From contig NC_030986.1 of the NCBI RefSeq assembly GCF_000149955.1, positions 6,020,140 to 6,084,139 on the forward strand: DNA of 64,000 nucleotides, written 5' to 3'. The notes below the pieces were generated by a model. That model was not told the origin of the DNA. It saw nothing but the letters and a program-made list of their open reading frames with translations, and made no database searches. Made by a program: the position numbers and the translations under genes. The stretch comes from Fusarium oxysporum f. sp. lycopersici 4287. Taxonomy: Eukaryota > Ascomycota > Sordariomycetes > Hypocreales > Nectriaceae. Shown here in pieces: positions 53,454 through 63,250 of the stretch. Every line of letters starts with the position of its first letter. Position 1 is the stretch's first letter.

Positions 53454-56400
53454 CAGGGCTGCCGTCAGATCAATCAAATCAGATTAGGACCCAAATCTGA
53501 TCTGAACTGATAAATCACCATTCGAATCTGATCTGATTTGATTGATTGATTGATATCTGATATGTCGTAGCTCACGTGAACCTTCCCTCGGCCTCACGAC
53601 CCCACCGTCGGATTCTAATCGGCCTTGTTACTCGAGCATAGGCCTCTGAGAGTAATACATCCTCCCCTGACCCAGTTCTTCAGTAGCTGGATCGATTCAA
53701 TACTCGATCCAAGTAGAGAATGTCGCTGTGAGCTGACTGTAAGCTTCGCAAGACTGAATGCCCTCTCGCAGTCGGTTGACATGGCCGGAATAGCAAGAAT
53801 ATCCAGTGCAAACCTATTCAAACGTGGGAAAGCATTGCTATGGTCGATCCACCAACGAATGGGGTCATCTACCTGTTCTGGTTCGAGCCTGTAATACCGT
53901 TCGAGTTCACTGCCTCTTGCCGAGAGCTTAGGTTGCCGGCTTTTTATCCACTGCTCAAACCTACTTTGTTCAGGTCGGGGCGTCAACGAAGGCGTGATAA
54001 AGACACTCTCAGAGGCATTATCGTCATTCTTCGAGTACCAACGCTCAAAATAGACTTTGATGCCGTCCTTTGCATCTCGAAGCCATTGTAACTGTTCTGG
54101 GGAAGTCCAATTGGTCTCCAGCCACCGGAGTCCAAGGTCCGGATTCAGAACAACAGAGGCTGCAAACAGAGGCGACCGTCCGAGGAGAGTATAGTACTCG
54201 TTTAACTTAATCCAAGCATTGTTTATACTTGCCTTAATGCTAGCGCGCTCCTGACCCTCCATACTGGCAATATTGCTCACCGAACGAGCATCATCTTGCA
54301 GGTAGTCTTCTCGGGAATGTACAGGAAGCGCATCTTCATTAAACTGTGAGCTGGCGGGTGGGCGAGCTGGAAGAGTCGTTTCGCGACGGCGGCGCAATGG
54401 TGTAATTTCGTATCCTTGAAGTCGTGATGGTAACCGTGACTGCCGTGAGGGTCGCTCCCGGATTTGTCCGACTGTCGGTGGCCGCGAAAGTGTTGATGTC
54501 ACACCCATGGCCGGTCCAGCTTCCTCCCCCTGGGTTGTATACCATTCTTCCGCAGCCGGATCAGCAGTTTCATCCTCGTAGAGAACCTTCCAGTCTTCAG
54601 ATGTCAGAATGTCAGCTGTAGGAACCCTTTTTGAGGCGTCTGCTTCTAGCCCTAACTCCTGAATGAAGCTGTTGAGCTCAGACTGCTTGACTAAGGCACG
54701 CTCAATCATCATATAAGTCGAGTTCCATCTCGTAGCGTTGTTCTGTATGACTTCAAGCTCGGCAGTTAATTCTTCTGCAAGCTTATATGTGTCTACCTCC
54801 TCCTGCTCCCTTGCATGTGCTTTGAAAGCTTCGGTGCGTTGCGGAGAGGCTCGGATGAACTTGATGATATTGTGAAGCTTCCCAACTGGACCCTTGGCTC
54901 GCCAGTGTTCGAGATCTTCTTCAACCCGCTCTAACATGTCATAGGCCTCAGACTGAAGTTCGAAAGAAGCTGCATCATCGCCGTAGAGGAAGGCTTGGGC
55001 AACGAGGTTTAGAATATGACCGAAACATCGCATCCTTCGCGCCTCCGTGTCCGCTTGAGTTATCGAGGCATCGAGAGTTGTGTAGAGGTTTCGCAAGCAA
55101 ACATCATTACTGGCCGCATTATCGCAGATCGAAACCCCTAGCTTACAATCGATACCCCAATCACGGACGACGTTTCTTATGGTGTAAGCGATGTTCTCAC
55201 CGGCATGAGATCCGATCTGCCTCTTGAAAGCCAGCAGCCGGCTTTGATATGAGTGTCTCCGATCGATAAAGTGACCAAAGATGGAAATAAAAGCTAACCT
55301 GTTCGGAGAGGTCCAGAGGTCGAAGCTAAGATGTATCTGGGTAACAGCATTTTCGAGTTCCTCCTTGACAGCCGCTGTCTTTGAAACGAGTATGTCTTCT
55401 AGATCTTTCTTGGTTGCAGTTCGACCCCAGGGCACCTGAGCATAAAGATCAGAGTCCAGCTGACGGAACAGCTCTTGCAGATAGGTACTCTCAAAGGTAG
55501 TAAAGGGGAGATTAGAATCAATGATATAACCAACAGAGAGCTCTCTAATCCGTGCCATCTTCGCTCGAGGAAGAAGGAGGGAAGAAGAAGCCGGCCGTTT
55601 CTTGGATCCATTTCTCTGGAGGTCGAGAACTGAAGGGTCACCAGATGAACCCGTTTCAAAGGTCTCGGTGATCCTGTGAGCTCTAAAAGCCGTTAGTGAT
55701 AACCTGGAAATGGCAAGTACCACGAACTTGAAAAGATGAGCTGATGCCGATGATGTCGACTGGGCATTGAAAAATCGAGGCGCACCCTTATCATCGCAGA
55801 GCCGGCAACACCAGATATCTCCACTGGATGTATTGTCTTTCCTCAACTCTGCAAGGAACCAGCCATGGTTTCCGATCCAGCTTCGCCTGCCCCTACTTTT
55901 CCTCTTATCTAAGAGGCTTGCAATAACAAAACGTCGTTGGCCCCAAATGATCTTGTAAAGGTCATCAACGGACGAATCGGCAGTCGAGGCCAAAGTTAAA
56001 GCGGCATCATACTGTTTAGCGATGGCCTTAGACCGGGATCCGAGACGAGGAAATGCGGGTAGTGGCGGCGATGACGACGGGCTACCAGCAAGGCTGCCTT
56101 TTATAGCGGTCTCCGACATTGTATGTTGCAATCAGCAGGGGCTTCAACAGATTGAAACCCATCAGCCGAGATATGCTTCCAAACATTGAAGGATGTGTCG
56201 GCTTCTCTGGCTAGGGCTGTGTCGTACTGGGGCAAGAGGTAGGAAAAAGGGGCAACTTAACCAATTAATCTGCCTGTAGATTGCTCTCCAACCGAGCCCT
56301 GAGCGGGCTGGGGTTCAAAACCAGCCAATCGGCTTGACTCCGCCCTGTAGCATCACTGCTTGTTAGGGAAGTGCCCCACTCTGAGGACCGGAAAATATGG

Positions 56401-56570
56401 ATGATCCGACAGTTCTAGGGTAGTCATCTTCCTTTATAAGGATATCAGATATATCAGATGCACAGATGCTTGTGTCTGAATTGATTGATCTGTTAGGATA
56501 CCGTATTTGATCTGAATTGATTGAATTGATTGATATATCTGATTGTTAATCTGATCTGACGGCAGCAATG
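53454..56570 (-). mobile_element. hAT transposon inserted in an MFS gene, intact
   Basis: This 3117-bp element has 19-bp terminal inverted repeats (CAGGGCTGCCGTCAGATCA at the left, CATTGCTGCCGTCAGATCA inverted at the right; two differences). It has a perfect 8-bp target duplication, GGCACAAG (53446-53453 and 56571-56578). The subterminal zones are dense in TGATCTGA and GATTGATT motifs, likely binding sites. It contains one uninterrupted transposase gene. The flanking sequences join as one MFS transporter reading frame, proving insertion into that gene. Confidence 0.93.
53615..56119 (-). CDS. hAT transposase, apparently intact
   Basis: A transposase of 834 codons from the ATG at 56119. It has a BED zinc finger (WCCRLCD with Cys near 105/108) and catalytic Asp267 in HLSFDLWTSP and Asp333 in ICDNAASND. 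The C-terminal hAT dimerisation domain contains PAMSTDCERAFSLAKL, with the catalytic Glu. A 45-bp in-frame intron is likely at 55683-55727 (GTTCGT..CACTAAC..TTTTAG). Removing it restores the finger's H-x4-H (HLFKAH) and aligns with the left-edge relic. It probably starts at 56119 because no ATG lies just upstream. It encodes everything expected of an autonomous element. Confidence 0.9.
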   Translation of the reverse strand: MSETAIKGSLAGSPSSSPPLPAFPRLGSRSKAIAKQYDAALTLASTADSSVDDLYKIIWGQRRFVIASLLDKRKSRGRRSWIGNHGWFLAELRKDNTSSGDIWCCRLCDDKGAPRFFNAQSTSSASAHLFKFVVLAISRLSLTAFRAHRITETFETGSSGDPSVLDLQRNGSKKRPASSSLLLPRAKMARIRELSVGYIIDSNLPFTTFESTYLQELFRQLDSDLYAQVPWGRTATKKDLEDILVSKTAAVKEELENAVTQIHLSFDLWTSPNRLAFISIFGHFIDRRHSYQSRLLAFKRQIGSHAGENIAYTIRNVVRDWGIDCKLGVSICDNAASNDVCLRNLYTTLDASITQADTEARRMRCFGHILNLVAQAFLYGDDAASFELQSEAYDMLERVEEDLEHWRAKGPVGKLHNIIKFIRASPQRTEAFKAHAREQEEVDTYKLAEELTAELEVIQNNATRWNSTYMMIERALVKQSELNSFIQELGLEADASKRVPTADILTSEDWKVLYEDETADPAAEEWYTTQGEEAGPAMGVTSTLSRPPTVGQIRERPSRQSRLPSRLQGYEITPLRRRRETTLPARPPASSQFNEDALPVHSREDYLQDDARSVSNIASMEGQERASIKASINNAWIKLNEYYTLLGRSPLFAASVVLNPDLGLRWLETNWTSPEQLQWLRDAKDGIKVYFERWYSKNDDNASESVFITPSLTPRPEQSRFEQWIKSRQPKLSARGSELERYYRLEPEQVDDPIRWWIDHSNAFPRLNRFALDILAIPAMSTDCERAFSLAKLTVSSQRHSLLGSSIESIQLLKNWVRGGCITLRGLCSSNKAD

Positions 56571-56578
56571 GGCACAAG
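56571..56578. repeat. hAT 8-bp target-site duplication, right
   Basis: GGCACAAG is identical to 53446-53453. Confidence 0.92.
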
Positions 56579-57205
56579 CTGACGCGCCATCCCCGAATAA
56601 ACTAACCATCCCCGAGACAGAGCCGCACGCAGCAACTCCAATTGCTATCGCACGTTTCTTATCGAAATATGAGGACATAACAGTGAGCATTGCGCAAAAT
56701 AGGCACCCATTACCCACACCCACGGCAATGCCAAGAGTGACTAAATATTCCTTAAATCGATGACAGAATGAGGATGCAAAAATGCCGACAACAGTCGCAA
56801 GTAATCCTGCGAAGAACACTTTTCTGAAGTGCCCGGTATCTGTGAGACGCCCCGTGATTGTGCCTAGGAAGAAAAGTAGAAATATTTGCGTGGAGCCAAT
56901 CCATGCAATCGTCGACAGCGAACGATTCAATGTGTCAGTGACATAGGTTTGGAACGACCCAAAGGAGTTTGTAAAGCCCCAGGTAGTCATGACAACGAAG
57001 GGAGAACAGAGAACCACTACCAGATACTTAATCAATTGTTGATAACACCAAGGAGCGAGAACAAACCTATGATACTTGTACGCCATTCCTCACGACGCGG
57101 CTCATCTGGATGGCTATAAAGCCGGGAATCGCCTTCTTCAATCATGTCCTCGGTCGGGGAGGCGACCTGGCCTTGAGGTTTGAGCTCAGTGGGCTTAGAC
57201 ATCAT
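56579..57205 (-). pseudogene. MFS transporter relic, N-terminal part (left of hAT break)
   Basis: From the ATG at 57205, a hydrophilic N-terminus (exon 57082-57205) joins across an intron (57017-57081; GTACAA..GGTAG) to transmembrane segments. These read EEWLVLCSPFVVMTTWGF, FGSFQTYVTDTL, IFLLFFLGTITGRLTD and VGVGNGCLFCAMLTVMSSYF. They match the first six helices of monocarboxylate/riboflavin-transporter-like MFS proteins. Near 56595 the frame is off by four bases (extra GTTA/AGTT copy) just before the hAT target site. The gene was therefore probably already dead, or was damaged separately. The remainder continues at 53453. Confidence 0.8.
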
Positions 57206-57439
57206 AGAAGACAAGTCTCTAGAGGAAACGAAAAAGGCAAAAACCGCAACAGGTTCTGATTATGTTGGAAAATCCGGGGATCCTCCTTCCCTTCAGGATT
57301 CAGACCAACAGTCTGAAAGTCCTAGATTAGAGTTCAAAGTCCTAGATGAAATCATTTAGAGATATACACCTGAGAAGAACTCTCATCTCAATAATTAACA
57401 ATCAAGTTCAATAAATATTTTTACTCAGCACCCCTGCGC

Positions 57440-57776
57440 AATATAAACAACAATCCTGACGCGAAGCACGATCCATTAGTGGCCGATCCGCTACGATATT
57501 GGTGGGAGAGACGGAATGACTATCCACGGCTAGTCACGAATGGCTCTCGATGTACTCTCGATCCCACCCATGTCCGCAGAGTGCGAGCGACTGTCTAGTA
57601 TTGCTGGGCAAATGGTCTCATCACTTCGAACTCGACTGGAAGCCAGTATGGTAGGGATTACGCAAACATTGAGGTCGTGGGTGCGAAGTGGGCTAATTGA
57701 GGCCGCGGACGCGTTGATAGATGTGTCAGGAGAGGCTGGAAGTAGCATCGTATGGCAAGCAGAGGAGAATGGCTGA
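57440..57776 (+). pseudogene. hAT transposase C-terminal fragment
   Basis: Plus-strand coding resembles the hAT dimerisation domain: DPLRYWWERRNDYPRLV, then a one-base shift at about 57538, then MALDVLSIPPMSAECERL with the catalytic Glu, and RSWVRSGLIEAADALI. It ends at 57774-57776. The rest of the transposase is absent upstream, where the MFS relic begins. It is a different hAT from the two intact copies. Confidence 0.8.
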
Positions 57777-57939
57777 GATTTCGGGAGCAAGATGGGTGTT
57801 GTGGGGAGCGAGGGGGTTGACGCATGTATTTTGCTTCAACCTTTTCCATTCAACGCCATCAACCCAACATGGAGATGCGGTAGTTCAACTCCACGGGCCA
57901 GATGATGAGTAAGCTCTCAGCGCAACTCAATGTTGACAC

Positions 57940-58494
57940 CGGACTGATGGAATTGAATTGATGACCACCCTGACGAGGACCAAGCCGTCACCTGCACACT
58001 CCCGGCGAATCCCCTAACGATGCGACGGAACAAGCGGTGCTTGCTAGCATATCACCGGACACGAACAGACAAGCTGGAGGAGTTCGTGTGGAACGGGGCG
58101 GGTGTGGTTGATATCTGCGGCCAGCAGGTGTGAGACGCCGCAGGTTCTTCCAGCACGGGAGTAGCATCTGGGCCCGGCGATACGGCGACGAGCAGTCTGA
58201 GTCCACAAGACGAGAGTGGTATGGCGTTCTATTGGCGGCGTATACGTACTTTGATTTGACAGGGAGCATGGAGTCGCTCTGAGATCTGTTCATTGATGTA
58301 ACAGCGCTCAAAGACGCTGGCGAAATTCAGACAGAGTACGTATACGTGCGGCGTGATTTGCAGATCTTACGACAATCACAACTCACTGAACTCCTCAAAG
58401 GACCATAACTTTAACGGAGAACTGCCAATTCTATTTACGTCATGGAGACGTCAAGCGGCTCAACGCACAGGCATATCTGCATAAGCTAGGTTAA
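57940..58494 (+). pseudogene. psf1: PSF1 (GINS replication complex) gene copy, broken
   Basis: This is a degraded copy of the GINS subunit PSF1, which loads and activates the replicative helicase. Recognisable pieces are NPLTMRRNKRCLLAYHRTR, DKLEEFVWNGAGVVDI, SSLSPQDE, YFDLTGSMESL, DLFIDVTALKDAGEIQTEY and the C-terminal TLTENCQFYLRHGDVKRL to AYLHKLG and the stop. Disruptions are a TGA after DICGQQV (about 58126), frameshifts around 58200-58250 and a TGA at about 58281 where Arg is expected. An essential single-copy gene should be intact elsewhere, so this is most likely a dead duplicate. N-terminal codons before 57940 are uncertain. Confidence 0.75.
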
Positions 58495-59219
58495 CAAGGT
58501 GCAAAAACCCTTTTTAACTTTTCGCTGAAGCCATTTACCTTGCTTACCTAGCAATCATTATTACTTCACTTCAGGCTCGGCCCGCCCGGCGAACTCGAGG
58601 GACGTTGAGAATGGGGTTGGATGGGTTGCACTTTTGGGTTCAAATGGTCATGGCGGTTGTTTAGTGGTTTCGCACTAACCGAAGCATGGCAAAAGATGGC
58701 TTGCATGGCGCATGGCTAGGCCCCTCAAGGCTCTATCGAAAACTACTCCAGGCAGTAACCAACCTGCATTTAATACACTAGCAATGTAGTTATGGAGGAG
58801 TAGACCTGTTAGTAGAATGGTACGAGGGAGGCGATTCCACCATAGGGAGCATTGGGAGCTCTCTTGCGGGGCCCATGCCGCTGGACTTGCACTGAATTTG
58901 ACTTCGTTTAAAGCTTTGTTCCATGGCACGACCTATTTAAGCATGGGCAAGCGACGGCCATTTGAGTTTCGTCACTCCCATTCCCCACGAACACTTACCA
59001 TCCAGCGCCAGTTTATTGTGAGCCCAGCCCAGACGGGGACCTTGGAAAATCTATTCTAATTTTTTCATTCCCTGCCCATTTCTTGAATCTCTTGAGCAAC
59101 CCTTTACTCTCCTTAGACCGGAATTTCCTCCCTTTGCTCCGCGCTGATGTTATACTAAATAGCAGCTAGCTTACTCCATCCCACCTGGAGGAGCCTCGCG
59201 GGCTACCCAAGTGCAAGCC
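58495..59219. promoter_or_regulatory. upstream region of the SulP-type transporter gene
   Basis: There is no gene in these 725 bp. A C/T-rich stretch at about 59060-59130 precedes the ATG at 59220 and is typical of fungal promoter/leader regions. I see no specific operator. Confidence 0.4.
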
Positions 59220-62200
59220 ATGTCGTCGCCTCTGGCCTTCACTCCATGGCGGAGGAGAACTTTGAGCTCGCTCTCACAGCGCGATCAACCGCAATTGCAC
59301 CGGGGGGGTGCCTCGAGCCCTTCACAGGACCAGATCCACGGCTCTCCTCTCCCTATTGCGACCTCAAGACCGTTGTACATTGCCTCTGCCCGAGGTCATA
59401 GAGAGCCGATCCGATCCTTCACCCACGGATTCGTGCGAGACAGCTTAGGTGGGCGCGCACAAGCTCTCACGTTGTCCGAGCTCTGCTAATCCCCAATCTT
59501 TAACAAAGTACCCGTCGACAGCGTTCATAATGCTCGAACTGTCCGTGAAGACACCATGGAGCTTGCGACGTATCTGCTGTCAGACGGACAGACCCAACAG
59601 GGCCCGGCGTTCCTCCAACGAGCCAGGATTTCTTTCCAAGAATCTGTGGAACCCGAAGCCAGTGACGATGTATCCACGGTCGAGCATGCGCACTCTTCTC
59701 AAACCATCGCCGGAGTTTCCGAGCCACCGTCGCCAGAGGGCCGAGATGGTGAGGCCGAAGCGCCCGCCTTGCCGTCGGTGCTGTCAAACCTGCTCAAGAC
59801 GTCACCTGCCCGGTCGATTGCACAAGACCAACCACATGCCTCCGACTACGATGACAATGGCGATGATAATCAAACTCGGACCGGGCAACGTCGGGCCAAC
59901 CATTCTACACACGATATGTCAGAGCACAATCCTCTACTTTCACGGGTTACTTCGGGCGGTAGGAGATCTTACATGTCGGATCTCGAGGGACAAAAACCCC
60001 AAGCGAGACGCCCATGGATCAGTGATTTGGTGGAGGTTGGGCATAAGATGGAAGAACGGATGAGCTATGGTGTTGCAGTTGCTGTCAACCCAAGCCGATG
60101 GGATCGAAAAGCACTTTGGCATAACTGTGTGCTTACACCAGTCTCGTGCTTGCCGGTCGTCGCAGTCGGTCTTCTGCTTAATATCTTGGATGCTCTATCA
60201 TACGGTATGTCTCCTTGACCTTGGAAGACTGGAATCTCTTGCTAATTGCAAACAGGCATGGTTCTCTTCCCTTTGGGAAGGCCGATTTTCTCTCATTTGG
60301 GGTCCGCTGGAATCTCTGTTTTCTACGTCAGTACTATTGTATCGCAAATCACATTCTCATCCGGAAGCATATTCAAAGGTTCAGTTGGTTCTGAGCTGGT
60401 CAGTCACTTGCCTCCTCTGCTCGTTTCTCGCAGTTGACCAACATCACCCAGATCGAGGTGGTTCCCTTCTTCCACAACATGGCCGCGAAGATCACTGAAG
60501 TTGTTGGGGAGGGCAACCCGGATGCCGTGATAGCCACCACTATTGTGTCATTTTCTCTCAGCGCCATGATGACCGGCCTGGTGTTTTATCTCATGGGACG
60601 GTTTAAGGTTGGCTATGTGGTGGGATTTATCCCCAGACATATCTTACTTGGCTGCATTGGCGGCGTTGGGTGGTTCCTTGTCGCAACCGGATTCGAGGTC
60701 TCAGCTCGACTCAATGGCAGACTTCAGTACGACCTCGACACGTTGAAGCAACTAATAAACCCTGCAGCTGTGCCCCTCTGGGTAACACCCCTTGTGTTTG
60801 CCATTGTTCTGTTTTATGGCCAGTCCAAAATCAGGTCCAAGTTTTTCCTGTCCATGTTTATTCTAGCGATTCCCCTAATCTTCTATTTCTTTGTGTTTGC
60901 ACTCGATGCCTTGGACGTGGATGTTCTACGCGACCATGGCTGGATCTTCCGAGGCCCTCCTTCTGATGAGCCATGGTGGTATTTCTATACACTTTATAGT
61001 GAGCTTGAATCGTCTGTATCCTCTACAACTACTGGAGTTGCTGACTTTTGCCCAGAGTTCAAGCTTGTCCGCTGGGACGCTGTTGCAGAAACCATTCCCG
61101 CCATGCTCGCCTTGACCTTCTTCGGCTTTCTGCACGTTCCGATCAACGTCCCTGCCTTGGCTCTCAACCGTGGCGAGGATCATCTTGATCTGAACAAGGA
61201 GCTAAGGCTTCATGGCTACTCCAACTTCCTCTCCGGTTGCTTTGGCAGCATTCAGAATTACTTGGTCTATGCGAACACCGTCTTTTTCATGCGGTCGGGC
61301 GGGAACGTTCGCCTTGCTGGCTACATGCTGGCAGCAGCAACCTTCGGAGTTATGGTAGTCGGCCCATCTCTCATTGCTTTCATCCCTGTTATGATGGTGG
61401 GCACTTTGGTCTATGACCTCGGCTTTGAGCTTCTGGTTGAAGCTCTTTGGCTCCCCCGTAAGAGGCTCAAACTGTCCGAGTACCTTACCGTAGTCGTGAT
61501 TGTACTCGTCATGAGTGTTCACGACTTCGTGGTAGGAATTGGCGTCGGCATCCTGTTGGCCTTTGTGTCGCTCGTTCTGCAGACATCACGAGTGTCTGCT
61601 ATCCGCGGAAACTACTCGGGCGATATTGTCACATCTACCGTGAGACGCAACCCATCACAGCATCATTATCTACATGATGCGGGACAGCAAATCTATATCG
61701 TCAAGCTTACGGGCTATCTCTTCTTTGGCACTATTGTCAGTGTAGAAGAAAAGGTTCGGGGTCTTCTGGATGATAGCACCTTCGCCAAGCATCCCATCAA
61801 GTTCTTGATTTTGGACATGTGGCATGTTACCGGGCACGATTTCTCTGCGGGAGAGGCTTTCAACACCATTAGTCGGCTGCTCGATAATAAAGGCGTGATT
61901 CTTGTCTTGAGTGGCTTGGATGCTGAGAACCAGCTTGGACAGAATTTGAGGGCGGCCGGATTGGGAAGCGATGGCATCGGAGTCATGATGCTGCCTAGCC
62001 TGAACTCCGCGTTGGAAAGCTGCGAAAACGAGCTCCTTAAGACTCTCTATGCTAGACAGGAAGAGCTGAAATCTCTGAAGCGCATGTCCCCTCAACACTT
62101 GGATGTGCCTCCAGCTAAGACTTCCAGTCTATCCTCCTTTGATTCCCCATTCAACTCACCTCGCCGCAACCATCTCGCCGAGGCCGCCCACGATGCTTTG

Positions 62201-62689
62201 ACCAGTGTTGAGGTTCAGCGTCCATCCGAGTGGCAGAGTTTCAAGGAGCCTCTCCGCCTCATGCTCCAGATCTTCCAGGGCTTAAGCGACCAGAACGAGG
62301 TTTTCTGGTTCCCAGCAACTTTATACTTTACACGTCGAGAGTACCCCGCCGGCACCAATATCTTCCGATGTGGAGAACAAGCCAACGGATTCTATCTCGT
62401 CGAGCGAGGCATCATCCGCGCGGAATACCACCTGCCACAAGGCAGGTTGTGCGAGAGCATCTTGGCAGGAACGACATGTGGCGAGCTGCCTTTCTTTTCG
62501 GAGACAGAACTGGCAGCGACGGCTGTTGTGGAAAGAGATTGTGTGGTCTGGCGGATGGATCAAGACCAGTGGACAAAGATTCAAAAAGAAGAGCCGGAAG
62601 TGGGGAAAGAGCTGCTCAGGATATCGTTGAAGATTACAAGTGAGCGGATGGGTGCGATTGCTTCATACATCTTGACGACAGCGGGTTAA
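59220..62689 (+). CDS. SulP/SLC26-family transporter with STAS and cNMP-binding domains (VSB1-like)
   Basis: A spliced model of 1101 aa in four exons, introns 59449-59508, 60205-60255 and 60399-60451 (all in phase). A long disordered cytosolic N-terminus is followed by SulP transmembrane helices (LPVVAVGLLLNILDALSYG, SIFKGSVGSELIEVVPFF, GYVVGFIPRHILLGCIGG). Next come a STAS domain (IYIVKLTGYLFFGTI, LDMWHVTGHDFSAGEAF) and a C-terminal cyclic-nucleotide-binding fold (YPAGTNIFRCGEQANGFYLV, TCGELPFFSETE). The length and domain order match the fungal YGR125W/VSB1 group, linked in yeast to vacuolar basic amino-acid storage. The substrate here is unproven. Choosing the acceptor at 60451 rather than 60433 gives a normal-length intron and the conserved GSELIEVVPFF. 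Confidence 0.9.
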
Positions 62690-62899
62690 CATCTTCAAAT
62701 GGCTCATAGTATGTCTATTCAGAAATCCTCAAAATGGTACAATCGAAAAGTAATCATCACGTCTCTTGCGGCTTTGCGTTGTTCTGAGTTCGTGGGTTGA
62801 AGTTTAATGCAGATTCCACTTCGCAAGGAAGGGCGACTGGTACATGGGCACCCGGGGCCGAGTACCCACTTTACCCACTTCATCATTCGGCGTCCTGGG

Positions 62900-62985
62900 G
62901 TTTTATGGTATTTGATTTGATTTGATTTGATTTGATTAGTTTTCGTCCTGAGGCCATACGCCAGGCAATCCGCTTAGAGGGGCAA
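62900..62985 (-). mobile_element. LINE-type 3' end with TTGAT-repeat tail
   Basis: On the plus strand, about six TTGAT units (62905-62935) are followed by TAGTTTTCGTCCTGAGGCC and the following 45 bases. Read on the minus strand this is a LINE 3' end with a TAATCAAATC-type tail, like the 51-bp insert at 7197. Only about 85 bases remain, and the next LINE end begins at 62986. Confidence 0.6.
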
Positions 62986-63250
62986 TGTATGTATGTATAT
63001 TTTTCGTCCGAGGGGCCAACGGCCCCGAAAAGTCCCCTCCTGGGGCACAGGACGTGCTAAGCTAAGGGCATCTCTCTATGATCTAATTACAAAATGCTAT
63101 TGGGTTGGGGAGGCTTAGTTATTCGTGAAGCGAAATTAGAACCTCCCCTCTAAAAGGCATTTTCTGCAAAAAGGGACAAAAGACAACACTATCGAGCATA
63201 TCAAAGGCACAAAAGGCGCTGGGGTTATCAAGCCCGTCACCCGTCGGCGG
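62986..63250 (-). mobile_element. 5'-truncated Tad1-like LINE 3' end
   Basis: A TGTA-repeat tail, TATTTTTCGTCCGAGGGGCC and the terminal hairpin (GGGGCC..GGCCCC with a variable loop) match the full-length LINE at 590-850. Its 3' UTR is also recognisable (ATTCGTGAAGCGAAATTAG, CCCGTCACCCGTCGGCGGG). Similarity stops at about 63250. Confidence 0.8.

Noticed and set aside
60399..60433. 35-bp intron in the SulP-type transporter
   Set aside because: It is shorter than usual fungal introns; the acceptor at 60451 gives 53 bp and the conserved SELIEVVPFF join.
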